From contig CACRXP010000901.1 of NCBI GenBank assembly GCA_902702965.1, positions 1 through 64,000 on the forward strand: a DNA stretch of 64,000 nt. Reading direction: 5' to 3'. The position numbers were made by a program, and so were the translations under genes. Below the pieces are notes generated by a model. That model searched no databases, was not told where the DNA came from, and saw only the letters and a program-made list of their open reading frames with translations. Below, in pieces: positions 56,741 through 64,000 of this stretch; position 1 is the first letter of the stretch, and the number at the start of each line of letters is the position of its first letter. This DNA is from Spirometra erinaceieuropaei. Taxonomy: Eukaryota > Platyhelminthes > Cestoda > Diphyllobothriidea > Diphyllobothriidae.

Positions 56741-58371
56741 ACTTGCCCTAATTCAAGTTAGTAATAAGCGTATGTACGACGAAAACATCGTGAGAGTTCT
56801 GAAGGTATGTCAGAAAATTTCCCGAAAGACAGCCATTTTATGTCACCAGATTATAGTGTGCACAACGGAGTTATGAGAAGATTTGGTTAGGGGTATATGA
56901 GAGAAATTGTTGAATGTACAGAAGGCAGTTACTACTTCAGTGCAACGAGATGGAGGCACGATACGCTTCAGAGTTTATCCTTACGGTGAATCTTCGCTTG
57001 AGGAAAGTACCTCAACAATAGGATTGTAAATAAAAATTGATCTTACTTAGTGTCCGAAAATTATACTATTTTGAGATAAAAATTTTGTGCTGTGGTTTCG
57101 ACTAGCGTGAATTGTTTGACTATGATCTCTGTGCGTTTCCAAAACTAGGTTTCCACAACCGAATGAACCCCCGTCTCCCTCATCATGCCTGGGGTCTGAC
57201 TGTCCATTCCATGCTCTCACTAGAAGTGGACACTTCCACGCCTGTTGTAGTTGTTTGTTTAATGAAAGCCTTGCCTAATCATCTTCTGGGAAGTCCTTCG
57301 AAAGTGCCTTGGGGAAGGTTCGGTGTGTAATCCGCAAGCACTTATTTATTTGGGTACGAAAGTTTATTCGTGACGTGTTTCCTTTCTTACTCCCCAAATC
57401 GTTAAAAAAGTTTCGATTAAATCTACTCATTGATTGCTCTATTTTGAGAAAGCATTAACTAATCGTGTCCAAATACACATAATGAATGGAGTAATTTGGG
57501 TTCATTGCAGACGGACTGTCCATGTATCTGAAATCAGATGGTCTTCAATGAAGAACGGTACTCAACAAACAGGTCGCATTCCGTGGCCTAAAGTATATCT
57601 CATAACCATAATTTGGCAAACTGACTTAAGCTGAAACACATACTTCGTAGGTACTAATGAAATTAATAGCACATTTCTCAGGATTAACAATACTGGCAGT
57701 ACAGGTACTAGAAAAAAGCCAAGACATATGTGTTTCGTCGATTCTCTGCCGCTCCATGGGACAGCTACAAGGAGTTTGGCTTAATTGCCGGTCGCGATTG
57801 TTCCCGGAGTACTTCATGATATATAGTCCAAGTCTAAAATTCAACATTTTTTAATTTTCAAAGAAATTAGAGCGCTTACTAGGAGAAAGTCCTTTGCATT
57901 GAAGTCTTATGGGTTCATTTTGAAAGTTGACGCAAACATTTTGGCCGATAATCATCAGTTTCAGCGCGATAACGACATCATATGAACTCTCGGACTGAAC
58001 TTATGCAACATCATTCTGGAAGGTTTACTCGAAGGCAACGCATTGATTTTTCAAGGTGGAAAGACGGTCAAGTTTTTCATTACAAGTCTCGTCCGGAATG
58101 AGTCGTTAGATTGCATCTTTATCCCAAAGAAAATTAATTAATTAGTCCAGATACCTGCCAACGGGATCCTGCAGTTAACTGCTCAGCAGTGTGGTTATTC
58201 CTAATAAGTGCTTTAATTAATGATTCTGCACGACCTCCGAAGAACATACAGGGTTAATCAAGAATGGGCGCACATCAGCCTATGGGCTTCACGAAGCAAA
58301 CAAGTTCCGTTTGGGTGACAAAGATTACGAACAGGCAACCAATTACTAGGCCGAATTCGGCCAAGTCATAA
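56741..58371. other. no gene recognised
   Basis: Short frames only. Nothing recognisable. Confidence 0.45.
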
Positions 58372-58373
58372 TA

Positions 58374-58731
58374 GCAGCGAGAAGGGACGACAGAGAATGT
58401 GGGTAGATATATACAGTACTGTTTCGGGCTTATTTTATCTCGTGAAGCCAATAGATCAGTTTTTTCCCATTCCTGATCGAATAAATATCCGATCCGCAGC
58501 GACAGAGAATGACAGGTGGCGAGGCACCGATGAACTTCGGCTCGATGAAGTGTTTATGACCCATCTGATAGACCCCAGTGATGGACAAACTGCGCCCAGT
58601 GCCTCTGTACGCATGTTTGTGCTTCGGGCCCAGTTGGTGGTTAGGGTTATGATTGGTTGAATGAAGGCAAAATAAACCCGAAACAGTACTGTATCAGTCT
58701 ACTCGCATTGTCTGTCGTCCCTCCTCGCTGC
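58374..58731. mobile_element. 358-bp MITE with about 60-bp inverted ends and TA duplication
   Basis: The left end is TA|GCAGCGAGAAGGGACGACAG and the right end is the complement of GCAGCGAGGAGGGACGACAG followed by TA. Inverted identity continues through 'tagatatatacagtactgtttcggg' / 'tgatacagtactgtttcggg'. The TA pairs are at 58372-58373 and 58732-58733. The open frame inside (58397-58660) lies mostly in terminal repeat and has no domain. The TA duplication suggests mobilisation by a Tc1/mariner-like transposase. Confidence 0.75.
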
Positions 58732-58978
58732 TAACATACAGGTCGTCAAAAACACTCCTCTACCGTTATTCTCTATGGCTACTGAGAAACCGTAGTAGAA
58801 AGTTTTTTTACTTTTTTCTAGATTAATTGACTGCATGGATTTTCATTTGATTTGAAGGTAGTCACATTTGTTTTAAGGGATTTAATTTGCAGTAGACATA
58901 AGGCCGCCTTTTTGCCTACCCAGGACCTTGCGAACGGTATTTCTGAGAGGTCACTCGTCAACAACGCAACAAACAGGA

Positions 58979-59781
58979 GGTGGGCTAACTCCTGAAATGT
59001 CAACCGAAATGCCAAAATGTGTTTTCTTTTCCAAAAGATTAATTAGGTAAGGTTGTAAAACTGATTGTCGTGTAGCAAAGTTCTATAGTAATCCAGTTAC
59101 CACAGGATGCCGGATTTCAAACAAACTTCTTTCCGGCTGCATACAAAAACCACGCTGTGTAAAAAAATGACTACATATGTAGCCGGCATTTTTCTAATTT
59201 ATTTTCGATACCCTTAAAAATGCAATTATATTCTATAGAAGAGATGCATAAAAGTATTCATTCTTCTGCACATTCGGTAGAAAATTACGTTTTATTACAG
59301 TTTTATACCTGAGGTAAGGTTATAATTCAGTTTTAAAAAACTTCCAATTATGAGATGTCTGGATTCCGTGAAATTCCCGTTCATAAAACACTGTGTCTCT
59401 GTATTTACTAATGCGGCTCATAAGGTTAAAAATATGGCTGAAATCCACTGCAAAACCTTTATGAACCCCATATTGTCTCCTCTTAGTACCGCAGAGAAAT
59501 GTATAATTTTGCGTCCAGGAAAATATACGGCTTATGATTTGAAAACCCTGACTGCACGTGTAACAGCAGGTCGGGTTCAAAATTATTCGGGAATTGGAAA
59601 GTTTTGAAAACCGAATTATACCCTTCCTTCGAGTACAAAATTGGAAGCAGAGGTAATTGTATACCGAATGAGCAGAAGAATTAATACTTTTTGCCTGTTT
59701 TTCATGAAATATGATTGGAATTACAACCCTACATAATTAATATTTTTGAATTTCGGTTGGCATTTCATGAGTTAACACATC
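58979..59781. mobile_element. FB foldback element copy H
   Basis: The left end is GGTGGGCTAACTCCTGAAAT (flank GA in place of TA) and the right end is 'ggcatttcatgagttaacacatc' followed by TA (59782-59783). The arms share 'gatgccggatttcaaac', and the centre shares 'gcaggtcgggttcaaaattattcggg' with copy F. Part of the right arm is deleted after 'catgaaatatgattgg'. No ORF is present. Confidence 0.7.
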
Positions 59782-59784
59782 TAC

Positions 59785-62041
59785 GGTAATCGGTGCAGCC
59801 CAGATCCGCACTGCACGAATAGCGCTTTACTGTAACGCCGGGGTAGTCGGCCGATGCATAAGGAAGGGCACAGTCCATAGCGCGATTGAAATAAACTGGT
59901 TGGGGAAACCGAAACTAAAGTTAGAAAGAGCTATTTCAGGGGTTTCAAAAATATAGGAATTGGATGATACTCCTAGAAAGTAGTCATTGAAAAATGGGCA
60001 GTTCCAGGAGAGACAGCCTCAATCCATTGTGCACGGGCGTTAATCACAACCAATACTATTTTTTCGGGAGGGGGACAAAACAATCGCCGTGTACCCTATT
60101 TCACGACCAGTCAACAGAGGAAACACGAGGAAATTCCTCTGTGTTTTCGAACACGCAGGAAATACTATTACCATATTTTTAATATCTGATTCAAATCAGA
60201 GCGACATGGGCAGTTAAGATAGTGTTCGAGAGGAGTTCCATCTAATGAACAACCTGAGACAGATATCACTTTTGTATAAATTAATATGAAGGAAAAAAAC
60301 CCAAGGACATCGCTCTGGCACAATTCAAGAGGCCATCAAGTGGACGTACTTGGAGACAGTGGCTATCAGTAGACTGCATGGGAAACGGCTCTCTGGCTGA
60401 CAAATGTCCTGCCTCAGACAGGACCTCGAATACACTGGCTGCCTCAGACGGCGTAGTATAAGCATAGCCTCATCTAATGACAGTATACAAAGTGGACGCT
60501 ACTACAAACACGTCCGTCCGATTGCGATCGGACTAGAGGGTCTTACTGGCGAAACCTACGTTGGGCAATTTTCTCCGCTGATTGACCCACCCATTTTTAC
60601 CTACTCTGACCGTCATTTCATTTCTCCAGACTCCTCCCTTTTCAGGCAGAATACGATATCTATATTTCAGAGACCATTGTAAAACATCTGAGGAGTTGTG
60701 TGTCAACATGTCGAATTCTGTATCAGAACGTTTTCGGTTTCCTTGTATCGGTTTTCTGTTTGGTATGTCAACAGATACGACATGAGTGTGTGCAAACTTC
60801 GACGGTCGTAAATTTGATGAGCATTGTCGATGAGGATGCAATGTTTGGAAAACAAACTCTGAATGTTGGTGGCGTGGGAGTGGCGTCTATGCGGGCGCTG
60901 AGGGTCATTCCAGATTACGGATGCCAATGGCGGCAAGTAAGTCAGAAATGTCCATTCCAGTATCAATTTACCTTGTAAACAATACAAAACTATTGGGTTT
61001 TTAAACCTCTTGTTTGTCTTTTCTGCTATGCGAGATGCCTTCTTAATTGAACGGTTAGAGTGGTCTGACAAAAATGCCCCTCACTGAGCTCACTCCGTAT
61101 AGCTTTCCGCGGAAACATTCGATAAATTTCCGTACCCTTCGTGGAGAATTTACACAGAACTAGATACGACACTCTCCGAGTTGGTAGACTCATCACTTGT
61201 ACCTATGCCACCCAAAAACTATCATAGACGTGCATGCCTGAGCTTCGTAAGGGAGTCTATCACCAGAGCATAAAGAGAATCCATTTTGTTAATTGTCCAG
61301 TTTTGAATATACATTAGGAAATGGCAAACTAATATGGCAAGAGAAGCATGCGAGAATACCACAGGAAAATATTTGCGCCCTAACATAGCCTCAACTGCAA
61401 ACCCAAACACTAAGCCAGGCCTGGCAACAATAGCTCTAAAAACAACTCGGACCCAAACTTGAACGCTAAGCGTAGTTCTAACGCCATCCTTGAGACAAGT
61501 ACCCATTTAACATCACTAACATCAGTGAAGGTCAAAATCGGAGTATGGAATAACCCCCTTTCGCGACTCATTGTCAGGCAAACCTTTACGAACCAAATCT
61601 TCGTACATAAGATTCGAACGTAGATTCTTGAATAACCATCCGGCAAATTTACATACCCCATCCTCCTCTAATTAATTAATCAGTTCCGGATATATTGCAT
61701 AAAACAACACCTTAGTGTGGCAGGAGAGGCCTGCGAAAGTATCCCAGGAAAATGTCCCTATTTCTATGTTTAACATCGTCCTCCATGGATTTACTCATTT
61801 GAAAAGATGCAATTCCCGGGTCGCGTTCGAGAGATTGCATCTTGATTACTCTACGATATTCATGTCTAGATGACCTAACAATAATGCAACTAAATGCCTG
61901 TCTTTGCAATCCACTCTCTGTTCAAGAAGTAGGTTGCCGACAGGATTATCGATTTTGCACGGCCATTGTCAGCAGCGCAATCGATGATGCCTCGTTTTGA
62001 ATGCTCTGCTGTCAACACAAATCTGGCGGACGATAGCTGAG
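59785..62041. other. region upstream of the 62 kb gene
   Basis: Apart from the candidate exon at 60775, no gene is recognised. 61375-61460 has loosely C-rich 'caaacccaaacactaag' sequence reminiscent of the telomere-like arrays, without clear inverted ends. Confidence 0.4.
60775..60936 (+). CDS. candidate internal exon, 54 codons, function unknown
   Basis: The segment lies between an acceptor-like 'tttctgtttggtatgtcaacag' and a strong donor GTAAGT at 60937, open in phase 0 throughout. The peptide includes VNLMSIVDEDAMFGKQTLNV and GVGVASMRALRVIPDYGC. No family is recognised. It could belong to an upstream gene or be chance; nothing links it to the gene at 62042. Confidence 0.22.
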
Positions 62042-64000
62042 ATGTCTGACTTTAGCTGCCTCTGCCTTTGTAAATTATTCGCCCATTACTGCGGCCCCAG
62101 TCGACTGCTGCCCGCAGATGACACGAGCGTGGACCAAACGGACAGCACGGGTACGTCTTCCTGAGCTTTTTTTATCCCATATTTCAGTCCCTGAGAAATG
62201 AAAATGGTAGGACAGTGGCAGGACTAACAGCATTTCTATTTACTAGAAAATACTGATAACAAACCACTTTAAACGAGGCTAGAGATATTCGCCACGCCTT
62301 CCTCCGTGGACTATGCTATTAAAAATCCATGGAGACCAGTTAACAAACAATGAATCAGAAATGTCAAGGAAATACACAAGGATAATTTTGAGCGATCATA
62401 TCTTATAATATGCGAGCGGGAATATTTGAACTTCAATCTAGTTCACTTTTCGCTTCCTAGATGCCGACCATCTTTCCACGCCACCTCTCATCTGCGCGAG
62501 ACTCGAGTCGTTTGCAGCCAATCACATAGCTTCTTAAGTATTTCGTCGTTCCATAATGAATGCCAGTAGTAGGACTTAGACAGCCTAGCAGATTTTGCCT
62601 TTAATAGCAGAGACCATAAGTAGGCTAAATCGACTTCTGTGACTTTAATTGTATGAAGTGGACGAGTGTAATTCTTGAGAGGCTAACCGATAAGCAATGC
62701 ACCTGAAATGTCGACAAAACCCAGAAGGAGCTTCTTCACAGAACATTTCGCCTAACATGTAAGCGTGCATATTTGGAAATAACCAGGTGATTTTTCGCTT
62801 GACTGCTCTCACTCATATTATCTCGCCGCCTGCGTCTGCATAGAACCGGAATCTCCCAACCTTATGAATCCGCCGCGTCATAGCCCCAGTGGTTCCTCCA
62901 AATCCGACTCCTCCTCCTTTGATGATTTTCCAATTGATTCTCCTCCTCCGACCTCTGATTACCAAACCGATCGACCTCAATCCTCCCGCCGCATTTATTG
63001 TCCGCCCTCCCGTGTCCGCCTTCCATATTTTCGCCCCCCAAGGTCTCAATTCATCCGACAGGCCAACCCCAATGCAGCAGTGGACACCCGGCAAACGGAC
63101 CACCGCATTCCTCCCTCTGCACTTCCAACCTCATCCAAGGATGGTGTCAATATTGACATATGGCGTATGCCGTTCTTCTGGAAAGGCAAACTCAGAATAG
63201 AAGATGACACCTCCTTGGATGTCAGCTCCTCTATCTTCGACTTGTCATGGCATAGCGAATCCCGGGAAGTGGAAGCGGCCGAGACTGTTATCAAGGCAGA
63301 TCAAAGCTGCAACCCGTCCCGGGATCACCAAGAATTTGACGCCAGCCTGAGGAGTGAAGAGTGGCCGGACTCGGTGTCGGCCTTCCCCAACGGTGACCAC
63401 CCTTCCTCGCCGAATGTCTGCGTTGAAGGCGAGCATTGGGTGGAGGCGTGTATGTTGGAAAGGACCGATAGCCCGCATGAGATGCAAGGTATTGGTAAAT
63501 GCTCTTTTATGGTTGGAGTAATTTCATGAAGGGTCGGTTATTAGTAAAATGATAGCATCTTACAAAACGCATTATGGCTTACTACACACGTCGCATGAAA
63601 ACTTTCATCCTCTACAATATTTTCCTGAATTTCAGGCGAACTTTTGGAGGACAAGCTGTCACCGACGAGGGTAATGCTGTTGTTGTTGTTGTTTATGTTG
63701 TTGTTCGGGTGCAGAGATCAGTTTTCATTTCAAGTCGATTTGCTGCTCTCCTACACTCATTGATCCATCTATTTCCGCGCAGCAGCAGCACAACCACCGC
63801 AACGTCCGGACGACACACCGCTTCCAGCTTCTGCGTGGCTAAGAGAAAAGCATTTACCCATTCCTCGTATTGCATTGGGAGTACCGGGCCTTTCCTCCAT
63901 GCATGAGTCCTCCCAATCCCACCTTCAACGTATACAGGAGTCCCGATTGCTTGCGCTTCTCAGAATTCGCTTCGCCATGACCAGTCGAAGATGGAAGAGT
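62042..64000 (+). CDS. unrecognised Ser/Pro-rich protein, 3' partial
   Basis: Exons are 62042-62150 (donor GTACGT), 62844-63488 (acceptor TCTGCATAG; donor GTATTG, or GTAAAT six bases later) and 63783 to the window edge (acceptor CGCAG). All three join in phase 1 and give at least 324 residues. Exon 1 begins MSDFSCLCLCKLFAHYCG, Cys-rich and possibly lipid-modified. Exon 2 is hydrophilic and Ser/Pro-rich (SKSDSSSFDDFPIDSPPPTS), with a more ordered stretch around DIWRMPFFWKGKLRIEDD and acidic surroundings. Exon 3 gives AQPPQRPDDTPLPASAWLRE and a basic end, LLALLRIRFAMTSRRWKS. No transmembrane segment or known domain is seen. The exon 3 acceptor is a CAGCAGCAG series, so the number of Ala residues may vary by alternative acceptor use. 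An alternative start is the exon 2 ATG at 62864. Confidence 0.55.

Noticed and set aside
63636..63670. 35-bp micro-exon between K2P-unrelated exons 2 and 3 of the 62 kb gene
   Set aside because: It has acceptor and donor signals (ttcag, gtaatg), but including it breaks the frame into exon 3. Joining 63488 directly to 63783 keeps phase.
1..64000. bacterial or viral insert, CRISPR array, or rRNA operon
   Set aside because: No regularly spaced repeats with unique spacers, no rRNA-like conserved blocks, no densely packed ORFs and no viral hallmark gene were seen.

Overview
This is a eukaryotic, intron-containing, AT-rich and very repeat-rich window. The likely source is a parasitic flatworm, most probably a tapeworm with an expanded genome. 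That is an inference from three things: decayed Penelope-like retroelements (PLEs) of a kind common in flatworms, tRNA-derived SINEs, and sparse genes with multi-kilobase introns. There are no operons, rRNA genes, CRISPR arrays or bacterial features.

Two protein-coding genes are well supported, both on the + strand. (1) A two-pore-domain potassium channel (K2P/TWK type) has two coding exons, 26057-26993 and 34921-35762. Its 7.9 kb intron splits the first selectivity filter between exons. The predicted protein has 592 residues and an unusually long extracellular cap. A polyadenylation signal lies at 35935. (2) An unrecognised Ser/Pro-rich protein can be built from phase-matched exons 62042-62150, 62844-63488 (or 63494) and 63783 onward, running off the right edge. 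One further candidate exon (60775-60936) and one short ORF (16779-16874) are weak.

The rest is mostly layered mobile DNA. At 640-4740 a decayed PLE reverse transcriptase is interrupted by a ~1 kb foldback element and by a second element carrying a GIY-YIG endonuclease. Endonuclease fragments recur at 48285-48677 and 55226-55800, and a GC-rich companion sequence ('X') recurs five times. A family of foldback elements with long inverted arms and apparent TA target duplications (here 'FB') occurs about ten times, including a nested pair and a 38-bp palindromic remnant. Three small inverted-repeat elements (6019, 27496, 48921) enclose degenerate telomere-like TTAGGG/CCCTAA arrays, two with near-identical 8-bp flanking duplications. 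There are also two tRNA-derived SINE families, a 358-bp TA-flanked MITE, a perfect-spacing 2 x 272 bp palindrome (15405-16060), and a 90-N assembly gap inside the loop of another inverted repeat (19404-19610).

The K2P intron itself hosts nested elements: FB, the telomere-like element, another inverted-repeat element containing X, SINEs, and a foldback ending about 120 bp before exon 2. The most interesting signals are the mobile-element architecture, especially the telomere-like elements, the X-endonuclease composite and the FB family, and the structure of the K2P gene.
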